From Neptunomonas marina (GTDB taxonomy: Bacteria; Pseudomonadota; Gammaproteobacteria; Pseudomonadales; Balneatricaceae), in assembly GCF_004005935.1 (NCBI RefSeq), contig NZ_SACQ01000008.1, positions 62,001-126,000 of the forward strand: a stretch of DNA of 64,000 bases. The letters run 5' to 3'. Made by a program: the position numbers and the translations under genes. Of this stretch, positions 18,956-26,707 are shown piece by piece. The stretch's first letter is position 1. Every line of letters begins with the position of its first letter. The notes below the pieces were generated by a model. It ran no database searches. It saw nothing but the letters and a program-made list of their open reading frames with translations, and was not told where the DNA came from.

Positions 18956-19678
18956 TTATTTGACCCGCGCCTCTAAGAACTCGGCCATCCAGCGCGCGAC
19001 TTCCAGAGAATCGGCCTTCGCGCCTGCTTCACGCAGTGACGCCAGCCCTGCTTGTGCCGCCGCATTCGGAATACCATCTCCGTCGCGTAGCGTAAGTAAC
19101 GCTTCTTCATAGGCCACGTTGAACTCAGGGTGAGACTGCAGCGTAAAGATTCGATCATCGTAAACAAGCCCTGCCAGCGGGCAAAACTCTGATGTAGCAA
19201 AGACTTCAGCGTTATCCGGTTTGGTGACAACTTGATCTTGGTGCACAGCGTTGATCGTAAATGCGTTCGGTACATCCTTAATAAAGTCGGTTTTCCCTTC
19301 CAAACGATAGGTATGCAAACCTACCCCCCAACCTGCTGCATATTGCTCTACGACACCACCAAACGCCTCGGCCACAATCTGATGTCCAAAGCAGATACCC
19401 ACCATCGGGCGCTCAGACTGATGGATAGCCAGGATAAACTCCTTCAACGTCGCCATCCACGGTAGTTGCTCATAAACATTGGACTTTGAACCGGTGATAA
19501 TCCAGCCGTCGCACTCGGTCGGGCTGCTCGGAAACTGGCCCGCTTTTACCTCAAAAACCTCATATTGGTAGTCGTAGCCCGCCTTATCAAACAGCTGCAT
19601 AAACATCTGCGCATAAGAGCCATGCTCATCGAGTAGCTCGGTTGGCGTAATACCGGTTTCAAGGATACCTAACTTCAT
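18956..19678 (-). CDS. class I glutamine amidotransferase (GuaA-type domain), possible gamma-glutamyl hydrolase of polyamine catabolism
   Basis: 240 residues, a single type 1 GATase domain. The nucleophile elbow is GICFGHQ (Cys96), and the triad is completed by LQSHPEF (His183, Glu185); VHQDQV is also typical. There is no GMP-synthase ATP-pyrophosphatase domain. It is the last gene of the puuA2-potFGHI operon, where PuuD (gamma-glutamyl-GABA hydrolase) is usually expected. PuuD belongs to the C26 branch with a CRG-type elbow; this protein has CFG instead. It may therefore remove the gamma-glutamyl group as a different family member. Inference from neighbourhood. Confidence 0.82.
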   Translation of the reverse strand: MKLGILETGITPTELLDEHGSYAQMFMQLFDKAGYDYQYEVFEVKAGQFPSSPTECDGWIITGSKSNVYEQLPWMATLKEFILAIHQSERPMVGICFGHQIVAEAFGGVVEQYAAGWGVGLHTYRLEGKTDFIKDVPNAFTINAVHQDQVVTKPDNAEVFATSEFCPLAGLVYDDRIFTLQSHPEFNVAYEEALLTLRDGDGIPNAAAQAGLASLREAGAKADSLEVARWMAEFLEARVK

Positions 19679-19746
19679 TTTTACTACCTTTTATAAACTG
19701 AGCCGCGAAAAACGCGCAGCAGGCAGAGCCCCTACTGCGCAACGCG

Positions 19747-20568
19747 CTAGTTGTTGTCTAAACGTTCTAACAAGCGAGCTTGGCGACGCATTTGGTACAT
19801 CGCAGCGATCACGCCAACCGCAACAATCAATATCATCAGCGTTGCGAGCGCATTGACCTCTGGTGTTACGCCTAAACGTACTTTCGAGAAGATCACCATA
19901 GGCAATGTACTGTTACCCGGCCCCGAAACGAAACTCGCGATTACCAAGTCATCCAACGACAGCGTGAAGGATAGTAGCCACCCCGAGATGATCGCAGGAG
20001 CTATCAAGGGCAACGTCACGAGGAAGAATAGCGAACTTGGACGTGCACCCAGGTCCATCGCTGCTTCCTCGAGTGACTCATCCATCGACGAGAGCCGCGC
20101 CTGCACAATAACAGCAACATAGGCCATACAGAAGGTCGTATGTGCGATGATAATCGTGCCAGTCCCACGCCCTGAGGGCCAGCCAAAGATACGTTCCATC
20201 GCCACAAAGAGCAGCAGCAACGAGAGTCCGGTAATGACCTCTGGCATAACCAGCGGCGCCGTTACCCAACCAGATAAGATCATCTTGCCACGGAACGGCC
20301 CAAAACGACTCATCGCATACCCTGCTAACGTGCCGAGCACCACGGCCAGCGATGCACTGATAAAGGCGATCTTCACGCTCAACCAAGCCGCCTCAATGAT
20401 CTGTTCATTGTTGAATAGCTCGGTATACCACTTCAGTGACCAGCCACCCCATACCGTTACAAGCTTGGACTTGTTGAAGCTGTAAACGATCAGCGCAACA
20501 ATCGGCGCGTACAGGAAAATAAAGCCAGCCGTAGCTGATAGGTTCAGGAACCATGAACGTCGTTTCAT
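19747..20568 (-). CDS. potI: polyamine ABC transporter permease PotI
   Basis: 273-residue inner-membrane permease with six predicted helices. The binding-protein-dependent transport motif [30 protein letters not shown] (EAA loop, contacts the ATPase) is near residue 165. The start ATG overlaps the potH stop by four bases (ATGA). It works with PotH, PotG and PotF-type binding proteins to import putrescine or spermidine. Confidence 0.9.
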   Translation of the reverse strand: MKRRSWFLNLSATAGFIFLYAPIVALIVYSFNKSKLVTVWGGWSLKWYTELFNNEQIIEAAWLSVKIAFISASLAVVLGTLAGYAMSRFGPFRGKMILSGWVTAPLVMPEVITGLSLLLLFVAMERIFGWPSGRGTGTIIIAHTTFCMAYVAVIVQARLSSMDESLEEAAMDLGARPSSLFFLVTLPLIAPAIISGWLLSFTLSLDDLVIASFVSGPGNSTLPMVIFSKVRLGVTPEVNALATLMILIVAVGVIAAMYQMRRQARLLERLDNN

Positions 20569-21521
20569 GATGCTGCCTCCTTACCTTGCGTATTTCGGAT
20601 CAACATAATCGGCAACACCAGCACGATGAGCATAACAATCGCCACCGCTGAGGCCATCGGCCAATCCCGGTTCAAGAAGAACTCATCCCAGAGCACTCGA
20701 CCAATCATCAAAGTATCCGAACCACCCAACAGCGCAGGAATAACAAACTCACCAACCGCAGGGATAAATACCAACAAGCAACCGGCGATAATGCCCGGTA
20801 GTGCCAGCGGCAGTGTCACTAAACAGAAACCGGTTACTGGCCGAGCACCTAAGTCCTCTGCCGCTTCCAGCAACGTCATATCCATCTTTTCGAGGGCGCT
20901 GTATAGCGGTAACACCATAAATGGCAGGTAGGTGTAAACGATACCCACATAGACGGCGAAGTCTGTTTGTAGCATCTGCAAAGGCTGGTCGATCACACCC
21001 ATACCCAGCAGCATATCGTTCACGATACCGTTCTTTTTCAAGAACCCCATCCATGCATACACACGCAATAGAAACGAGGTCCAGAATGGTAAAATCACCG
21101 CAGCTAGCAGCAAACCACGCACGCTGCCCTCACTGCGCGCAATCAAGTATGCGATAGGAAACGCGACAATCAGTGTAATAAGCGTTGAGATCGCGGCAAT
21201 TTTGATCGAGTTAAGATACGCATCCAGATAAAAGGTATCTTCGACCAAATAAAAGTAGTTACCCAAGTTAATTTTGAGGTTGAGGTAAGCCTCTTCTAAG
21301 TTCCACTCTAGCAGTGATGTGTAAGGCGGTACGGCAATCGCCGTCTCGGCCAATGAGATCTTGAACACCACCAGAAAAGGCACGAAGAAAAATAGCCCGA
21401 GCCAAAACATTGGCATTGAAATAACTGCTAACTTTCCCCAACGGATGCGTGAGAAGAACGGGCGCTTCACGCCAATTTGTGACTCATCGCCTATCCAGGC
21501 CGATCCTTTTAGAATACTCAT
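20565..21521 (-). CDS. potH: polyamine ABC transporter permease PotH
   Basis: 318 residues, the larger permease of the pair, with an N-terminal cytoplasmic stretch (SAWIGDESQIGVKRPFFSRIRWGK) before helix 1 and the EAA loop LLEAAEDLGARPVTGFCLVTLPLALPG near residue 215. It overlaps potG upstream and potI downstream by four bases each, indicating translational coupling. Confidence 0.9.
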   Translation of the reverse strand: MSILKGSAWIGDESQIGVKRPFFSRIRWGKLAVISMPMFWLGLFFFVPFLVVFKISLAETAIAVPPYTSLLEWNLEEAYLNLKINLGNYFYLVEDTFYLDAYLNSIKIAAISTLITLIVAFPIAYLIARSEGSVRGLLLAAVILPFWTSFLLRVYAWMGFLKKNGIVNDMLLGMGVIDQPLQMLQTDFAVYVGIVYTYLPFMVLPLYSALEKMDMTLLEAAEDLGARPVTGFCLVTLPLALPGIIAGCLLVFIPAVGEFVIPALLGGSDTLMIGRVLWDEFFLNRDWPMASAVAIVMLIVLVLPIMLIRNTQGKEAAS

Positions 21522-22687
21522 GACGTGAGTACCACGGTGCTATCGGACTTCCAAGATAGGAAGACTTTATCGTTCCATGTAAAACGATCACCGACGTGGC
21601 GGTCGAAGTTCGGTTGAGTGACTCGCACCTCTTTGCCACTGTTCAGGCGCACTCGGAAGACTGAAAGGCTGCCCATGTAAGCGATATCTTCGATCTCGCC
21701 CTCTAGGATGTTATCAGCGTCGGTTGGGCGCTCATAGCTGATAGAGATCTTCTCTGGGCGCACCGCCACACTTACCTCTTGGCCCGGCGCACAGCTAATA
21801 CCATGGTGTTTTACAATCGTTGTGCCCGCTTCAGCCGATTCGATATGCACCGCATCCGGCTCATCTTGCACGACGAAACCGGCAAACAGATTCACGGAAC
21901 CGATAAAGCGTGCAACGAAGCGGCTATTTGGATACTCGTAAACATCGTGTGGCTCATCCGTTTGCACGATCACACCGTGGTTCATGACACCAATACGGGT
22001 TGCGAGCGTCATCGCTTCCTCTTGGTCATGGGTTACCACAACGAAGGTAACTCCCAACTCCTCTTGAATGTTCACAAGTTCAAATTGGGTCTCTTCGCGG
22101 AGCTTTTTATCCAACGCGCCCAGCGGCTCGTCCAACAACAGCAACTTAGGACGTTTAATCAAGGAACGTGCTAGCGCAACCCGCTGACGCTGACCACCAG
22201 AAAGTTGATGCGGTTTGCGCTTGCCAAGATGCCCAAGCTGTACCATATCCAACATCTGCGCAACACGCTGTTTCACTTCAGCACGGCCCACACCTTCGCG
22301 CTTCAAGCCAAAAGCCACGTTGTCTGCAACCGAGAGGTGCGGAAACAGCGCGTAAGACTGGAACATCATGTTAACCGGGCGCTTCCACGGCTGAATACCC
22401 GACATATCGGTACCGTCGATAATAATGCGACCGCTAGTAGGCGTCTCGAAGCCTGCCAACATGCGAAGTAACGTGGACTTACCGGAGCCCGACCCGCCGA
22501 GCAAACAAAACAGCTCATTTTTGTATATATCTAGCGAGATGTTATCCACCGCAGTGAACTCGCCAAATTTCTTAGTCAGGTTTTCGATACGTAGAAAGGG
22601 TTCAGCACCCTCTTGCTTCCATGCAGGTACACTATCAGTTGCAGTATTAGATGACAGTGATGTCTCGATATTCTGGGAGGAGGTCAT
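21518..22687 (-). CDS. potG: polyamine ABC transporter ATP-binding protein PotG
   Basis: 389 residues. Walker A GGSGSGKSTLL, signature LSGGQRQRVALARSL and Walker B LLLLDEPLGALD are present, followed by the H-loop THDQEEA. A C-terminal TOBE-type domain of about 120 residues (from VNLFAGFVV on) is as in PotA/PotG. The 30-residue N-terminal extension (SSQNIETSLSSNTATDSVP) is not conserved. It is coupled to potH by a four-base overlap and separated from potF2 by 182 bp that contain a stem-loop. Confidence 0.93.
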   Translation of the reverse strand: MTSSQNIETSLSSNTATDSVPAWKQEGAEPFLRIENLTKKFGEFTAVDNISLDIYKNELFCLLGGSGSGKSTLLRMLAGFETPTSGRIIIDGTDMSGIQPWKRPVNMMFQSYALFPHLSVADNVAFGLKREGVGRAEVKQRVAQMLDMVQLGHLGKRKPHQLSGGQRQRVALARSLIKRPKLLLLDEPLGALDKKLREETQFELVNIQEELGVTFVVVTHDQEEAMTLATRIGVMNHGVIVQTDEPHDVYEYPNSRFVARFIGSVNLFAGFVVQDEPDAVHIESAEAGTTIVKHHGISCAPGQEVSVAVRPEKISISYERPTDADNILEGEIEDIAYMGSLSVFRVRLNSGKEVRVTQPNFDRHVGDRFTWNDKVFLSWKSDSTVVLTS

Positions 22688-22829
22688 AACTTACCCTCGC
22701 GTCGTTGCTATACAGATCCCTCCACCTACCCACACAAGGCAAGCGTCAGGGTTAAAACGGCTAGCTAAATATGCTGAAGCACAAACGATACGTCAGTGCC
22801 TTTGGCGCCTTATCGTCGCAGTTGTAGAA

Positions 22830-22860
22830 CACCGGGAACGCGTTGACACGTATCCCGGTG
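22830..22860 (-). repeat. intercistronic stem-loop between potF2 and potG
   Basis: CACCGGGA and TCCCGGTG flank a 15-base loop, just after the potF2 stop on the transcript. Such hairpins after binding-protein genes commonly stabilise that part of the mRNA or terminate part of transcription, giving more binding protein than permease. No T tract is seen. Confidence 0.55.
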
Positions 22861-22869
22861 CACTATCTA

Positions 22870-23961
22870 TCAACGTCCGGTTTTAATGCCACTCCATGCA
22901 CGAGTCAACTGGCGATCAAATTTCGCAGTGTGTGCATTTTGCGTAAACAGACGCGCTTTTACCTCATCGGCAGGGTAAATGCCCGGGTTGTTAACGACAT
23001 CCTCATTCAAGAGAGGACGAGCCGCCGTATTTGCAACGGCATAGTAAACGAAATTAGCGATACTCGCGCCAGTTTCTGGGCGCAGAATGTAATCGATAAA
23101 TTGGTGAGCCGCCTCAGGGTGCGGAGCATCAGCAGGGATTGCCAGCAGATCAAACCAGACCAGCGTACCCTCTTTTGGAATCATATACTCAATGGTGTGC
23201 TTCTGACCTGCCTCTTGTGCACGGCTCTGAGCTTGCAGAATATCGCCGTTATAGCCTAAGGCAACACACACATCACCATTCGCTAGATCCGAGATGTACT
23301 TACTGGAGTGGAAGTACTTGTAGCTACTACGCACTGACTTTAATAGCTCAGTTCCTTTCGCTAGATCCGCTTTCTTCTCGGAGTTTGGATCAAGGCCCAA
23401 GTAGTTCAACGCGATAGACATCACCTCAGCCGGTGAGTCGAGTAAGCCAATACCGCAATCCGCTAGCTTAGCCGCAACTTCCGGCTTAAAGATCAGATCA
23501 TAAGTATTGAAAGAGTCTGTACCAAGGCGCTTGGTCACCTCTTCTTTATTGTAGCCAAGCCCAATGGTGCCCCATGTGTAGGGTACGTTGTGCATATTGC
23601 CAGGGTCGTGACGTTCAACCTTTTCAACCAGCTCAGCATCGAGGTTTTTCAAGTTGCTCAGCTTCTGTTTGTCGATTTTAGCGTAGATACCCGCCTTTAC
23701 CTGACGCTCCAGAAAAGAGCCCGTTGGGATGACAACATCGTAACCTGTGCCACCAGACATCAACTTCGCTTCGAGCACTTCGTTAGAGTCATAAACATCA
23801 TAGTTGACCTTGATGCCCGTCTCTTTCTCAAATGCTTCGATAGCCGCTGGGTCCATATAATCAGACCAGTTATAGACGTTTAGAACCTTCTCTTCGGCCA
23901 ATGCCGCTGTTGAGATCGACGCTGAAAGCGCAATAGCCAGTGCGGCCTTTTTGCTATACAT
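22870..23961 (-). CDS. potF: polyamine ABC transporter substrate-binding protein (PotF type), copy 2
   Basis: 363 residues from the ATG at 23961, with GGAG nine bases before; the longer frame to 24018 would bury the signal peptide. Signal peptide YSKKAALAIALSASISTAALA, cleaved before EEKVLNVYNWSDYMDP. The EAFEKETGIKVNYDVYDSNEVLEAKL region and the WGTIGLGYN segment are typical PotF features. It sits before potGHI, so it is the cognate binding protein. Compared with copy 1, the pocket wording is similar but not identical. Confidence 0.92.
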   Translation of the reverse strand: MYSKKAALAIALSASISTAALAEEKVLNVYNWSDYMDPAAIEAFEKETGIKVNYDVYDSNEVLEAKLMSGGTGYDVVIPTGSFLERQVKAGIYAKIDKQKLSNLKNLDAELVEKVERHDPGNMHNVPYTWGTIGLGYNKEEVTKRLGTDSFNTYDLIFKPEVAAKLADCGIGLLDSPAEVMSIALNYLGLDPNSEKKADLAKGTELLKSVRSSYKYFHSSKYISDLANGDVCVALGYNGDILQAQSRAQEAGQKHTIEYMIPKEGTLVWFDLLAIPADAPHPEAAHQFIDYILRPETGASIANFVYYAVANTAARPLLNEDVVNNPGIYPADEVKARLFTQNAHTAKFDRQLTRAWSGIKTGR

Positions 23962-24158
23962 AGGTACACTCCGTTTAGGTGCCACCGCTTCACACTCTCT
24001 AATGAAGGATGGTGACATGCTTTTTGTTATTGTTGCTAACCTAACTCTCTGTAGCTTTAGCCGTGCATTATGCTTGTTGTGCTAAACCTACAGCGAAAAC
24101 CAGCTTTTGCCGCCCTTTGTGCGATAGCGGCAGGTACCAATCTACGTAGCTGACTGCT

Positions 24159-24192
24159 CTTTCGACATACCTCGCAGGTGGTATGACGAAAG
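24159..24192. repeat. long stem-loop between puuA2 and potF2
   Basis: CTTTCGACATACC and GGTATGACGAAAG pair over 13 positions with one mismatch, around an eight-base loop. It lies 20 bp after the puuA2 stop on the transcript. No T tract follows on either strand, so an mRNA-processing or attenuating hairpin is more likely than a simple terminator. Confidence 0.55.
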
Positions 24193-24211
24193 TTCAACTG
24201 CGTGGTATTTA

Positions 24212-25549
24212 TCAAAGAAAGCCTAAGTAAGACTCGTATTCGATATCTGAAATCTGCGCATGTAATTTTTGCTGCTCTTGGCGCTTCGCCGCGGTGAAAA
24301 CACGAATGAACTCTTCACCCAAGTACTCGGATAGCACATCACTGTTCGCGAACGCCTCGGTGGCGTCATCCCAGCGATTAGGCAAGACCAACTCAGGGTC
24401 CATCTCGGCATAGGCGTCACCTTCAACCGGAGCAGGTGGCATCAGTTTGTTATCGATACCATACAAAGCACCCGCTAAAATCGCCGCAAGTACCAGATAT
24501 GGGTTGGCATCCGCTCCTGCCACACGGTGCTCCACGCGACGTGCGACACATGGGCTATCCGGTACACGGATCGCTACGGTGCGGTTTTCGTAACCCCAGC
24601 TAGCGCACGTTGGTGCATGAGCGCCCACCATGAAACGGCGGTAAGAGTTCATATGGGGTGCGAACGTCAGCATGCCATCTGCCATCGTCTGCATCATGCC
24701 AGCAACAGCGTGCTTGAGCATATCGGTGCCTTCGTCGCCGCCATTATCAAACACGTTTTCACCCGCCTCGTTTAGCAAGCTGAAATGCACATGGAAACCG
24801 TTACCGCTCTTGTCCGCGTATGGCTTAGCCATAAAGGTGGCAGCGTATCCGTGCTTGCGTGCAATACCGCGTACCAGACGCTTAAACATGATCGCCTGAT
24901 CACCCGCTAACATAGGGTTATCAACGTGGTTTAGGTTAATTTCAAACTGACCTGGTCCAAGCTCGGAGATAATAGTATCCGCCGGCACTCCCTGCTGTTC
25001 ACACACTTCACGGACTTCCGCAAAGAACAGCGCTAAACCGTCCATCTCATCAATGGAGTAACAATCAGTCTCAGATAGGCGCCGGCCGTGCCCTTCCACT
25101 AAAACAGGTGGCTGCGGGCGCTGTGTTTCTTCTGACTTGCCGTCCATCAAGTAGAACTCAAGCTCGGTCGCAACGACGGGTGTCAGCCCTTTCTCTTTAT
25201 AACGCTTAACCACTGCGCTCAGAACTTGGCGAGGATCAGCTAAGAAAGGCGAGCCATCTGGGTTGTACATCGTCGCCAAGATTTGGTCGCGGGCAGTTTC
25301 AGCCCAGCTTACGGGAACGGGCTCTGGATGCACTGGCATACAAACACCATCACTATCGCCGGTTTCAAAAACCAGACCATTCTCCAGTACATCATCTCCC
25401 CAGAAGTCGAATCCAACCACTGAGCGCGGCAGCTTGACCCCCTCTTCCATCACTTTATCCAGTGTATTGCTTGGCATACGCTTACCGCGCAGGTTGCCAT
25501 TTAGGTCGGTGATGAACAGATCAAACTCGTTGTTATTATCAGAAGACAT
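24212..25549 (-). CDS. glutamine synthetase family protein, PuuA-like (second copy)
   Basis: 445 residues from the ATG at 25549 (AGAGAG upstream). N-terminal FITDLNGNLRGKRMPS is the beta-grasp domain start. The catalytic domain has ELEFYLMDG, GPGQFEINLNHVDNPMLAGDQ, GNGFHVHFSLL, NSYRRFMVGAHAPTCASWGYENR and RRVEHRVAGADANPYLVLAA. No GlnA adenylylation site. It heads the operon puuA2-potF-potG-potH-potI-amidotransferase and is divergent from a GntR regulator, with TGTGATCACA palindromes between. Probably gamma-glutamylates a polyamine distinct from that of copy 1, or acts on another amine. Confidence 0.86.
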   Translation of the reverse strand: MSSDNNNEFDLFITDLNGNLRGKRMPSNTLDKVMEEGVKLPRSVVGFDFWGDDVLENGLVFETGDSDGVCMPVHPEPVPVSWAETARDQILATMYNPDGSPFLADPRQVLSAVVKRYKEKGLTPVVATELEFYLMDGKSEETQRPQPPVLVEGHGRRLSETDCYSIDEMDGLALFFAEVREVCEQQGVPADTIISELGPGQFEINLNHVDNPMLAGDQAIMFKRLVRGIARKHGYAATFMAKPYADKSGNGFHVHFSLLNEAGENVFDNGGDEGTDMLKHAVAGMMQTMADGMLTFAPHMNSYRRFMVGAHAPTCASWGYENRTVAIRVPDSPCVARRVEHRVAGADANPYLVLAAILAGALYGIDNKLMPPAPVEGDAYAEMDPELVLPNRWDDATEAFANSDVLSEYLGEEFIRVFTAAKRQEQQKLHAQISDIEYESYLGFL

Positions 25550-25640
25550 AAGATTCTCTCTAAACACGGTGTCATCCAGCGCCGCACAGCTGAGTGCAGC
25601 CTTCTTCAGCTAGATGATCACAGGTCACAATCTAATTGAA

Positions 25641-25652
25641 TTGTGATCACAA
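25641..25652. promoter_or_regulatory. palindromic operator before puuA2 and the GntR gene
   Basis: TTGTGA-TCACAA, a perfect 12-bp palindrome, 92 bp before the puuA2 start and about 108 bp before the GntR start. A partial site (TGATCACA) lies at 25615-25622. Confidence 0.7.
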
Positions 25653-25663
25653 ATACACAACAA

Positions 25664-25673
25664 TGTGATCACG
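25664..25673. promoter_or_regulatory. second palindromic operator of the puuA2-GntR region
   Basis: TGTGA-TCACG, one mismatch from the palindrome, centred 22 bp from the first site, that is two helical turns, so two dimers could bind the same DNA face. Confidence 0.6.
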
Positions 25674-25759
25674 AATTTCTCTTTCGGTCAACTATTCGTC
25701 AGTAGCTTATTGCATTCACCCTCAACCGCGATAGCGGTAACATAAGGGCAAACAACAAG

Positions 25760-26479
25760 ATGACAAAGCCAATGGACAAGAAATCCCCTATCGAAATTAC
25801 CTTAACCGAGCGAAACGAGGGTGTAACTATCACCCAGTGGGTATATTCGATGCTCCGTAACGCCGTCATGAACGGAGAAATTTTGCCTGGCCGCGCGCTT
25901 ACAATCCGCGAACTGGCGGCACTTCTCGATGTCAGCCCCATGCCTATTCGTGAAGCATTGCGGCAGCTCGCAGCCGAGGGCGCACTTGAGATTCAGGGGA
26001 ACCGCCGGGTGCTCGTTCCCCACATGACAGCCATGAAATTCGATGAACTTTGTGAAGCACGTATTGCGATAGAATCTCATGCGGCGGCTCGTGCGCTCCC
26101 CTATATTGATAACGTGAAATTAGACGAGTTACGCCAGCTAGACTGCCTGATTGATGATGCTCAAGAGCAGGGAAACCTCAATAAAATTAGCATCTTGAAT
26201 CAGAACTTTCACCGCAGCCTGTACACGGCCAACCCCCACCAGGTGACGCTTCCGTTGATCGAGAGCATCTGGCTGCAACTCGGCCCATTTATGCGCTTAG
26301 CCACCAATCATCTCAAAGATCACTACCTTGTCGATCGTCATAACGATGCGATGCAAGCCATTGAAAGAAAAGATGCTTTTGCGCTACAAATCGCCATTTC
26401 GGCCGATATTCGCGAGGGCTTTGCCTTCGCCAGTACCCCAGAGTTACTGCAGCGCTTTATCGAAGAGTCTGAGAGCTAA
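25760..26479 (+). CDS. GntR family regulator with FCD ligand domain
   Basis: 239 residues. The winged HTH is at residues 20-90 (LTIRELAALLDVSPMPIREALRQLAAEGALEIQGNRRVLVP). The FCD domain follows, with the metal-binding pattern of Asp/His residues (ARIAIESHAAARALPYI, then NFHRSLY and HNDAMQAIERKD). The gene lies between two polyamine units that both carry TGTGATCACA-type palindromes, so it probably controls puuA2-pot and the aminotransferase gene. FadR-type GntR operators are short TnGT...ACnA palindromes, which agrees. The inducer is unknown. Confidence 0.88.
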   Translation: MTKPMDKKSPIEITLTERNEGVTITQWVYSMLRNAVMNGEILPGRALTIRELAALLDVSPMPIREALRQLAAEGALEIQGNRRVLVPHMTAMKFDELCEARIAIESHAAARALPYIDNVKLDELRQLDCLIDDAQEQGNLNKISILNQNFHRSLYTANPHQVTLPLIESIWLQLGPFMRLATNHLKDHYLVDRHNDAMQAIERKDAFALQIAISADIREGFAFASTPELLQRFIEESES

Positions 26480-26578
26480 CCCTGCGCACCATCCTTGCCC
26501 CGTTACGCCCCATATTTTCTTTTTTGATATCAAGCACTTCGAGGTATACGCCTCGAAGTGGTGCGATTTTTTATCAAC

Positions 26579-26633
26579 TTTGTGATTGACTTTTAAATTT
26601 TGTGATCACAAAATCAATTCAAACTTGATCACT
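26579..26633. promoter_or_regulatory. triple operator array before the aminotransferase gene
   Basis: A perfect 18-bp palindrome (ATTTTGTGA-TCACAAAAT, 26597-26614) is flanked by weaker copies: TTGTGATTGAC around 26580-26590 and TTGATCACT around 26625-26633. Centres are 20 and 23 bp apart. The array lies 75-130 bp before the aminotransferase start. Confidence 0.68.
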
Positions 26634-26707
26634 CAACGACCCCATCGAAAATTCACACGACCTGTGTTCAAGCGATGGTGTCGCTGCTACTAAATTGGAG
26701 TAACGTT

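Noticed and set aside
18956-19678. GMP synthase
   Set aside because: Only the amidotransferase domain is present, without the ATP-pyrophosphatase and dimerisation domains, and the context is polyamine metabolism.
25641-26614. CRP binding sites around the GntR gene
   Set aside because: CRP needs TGTGA and TCACA six bases apart; here they abut with no spacer, so the palindromes are too short for CRP and fit a GntR dimer better.
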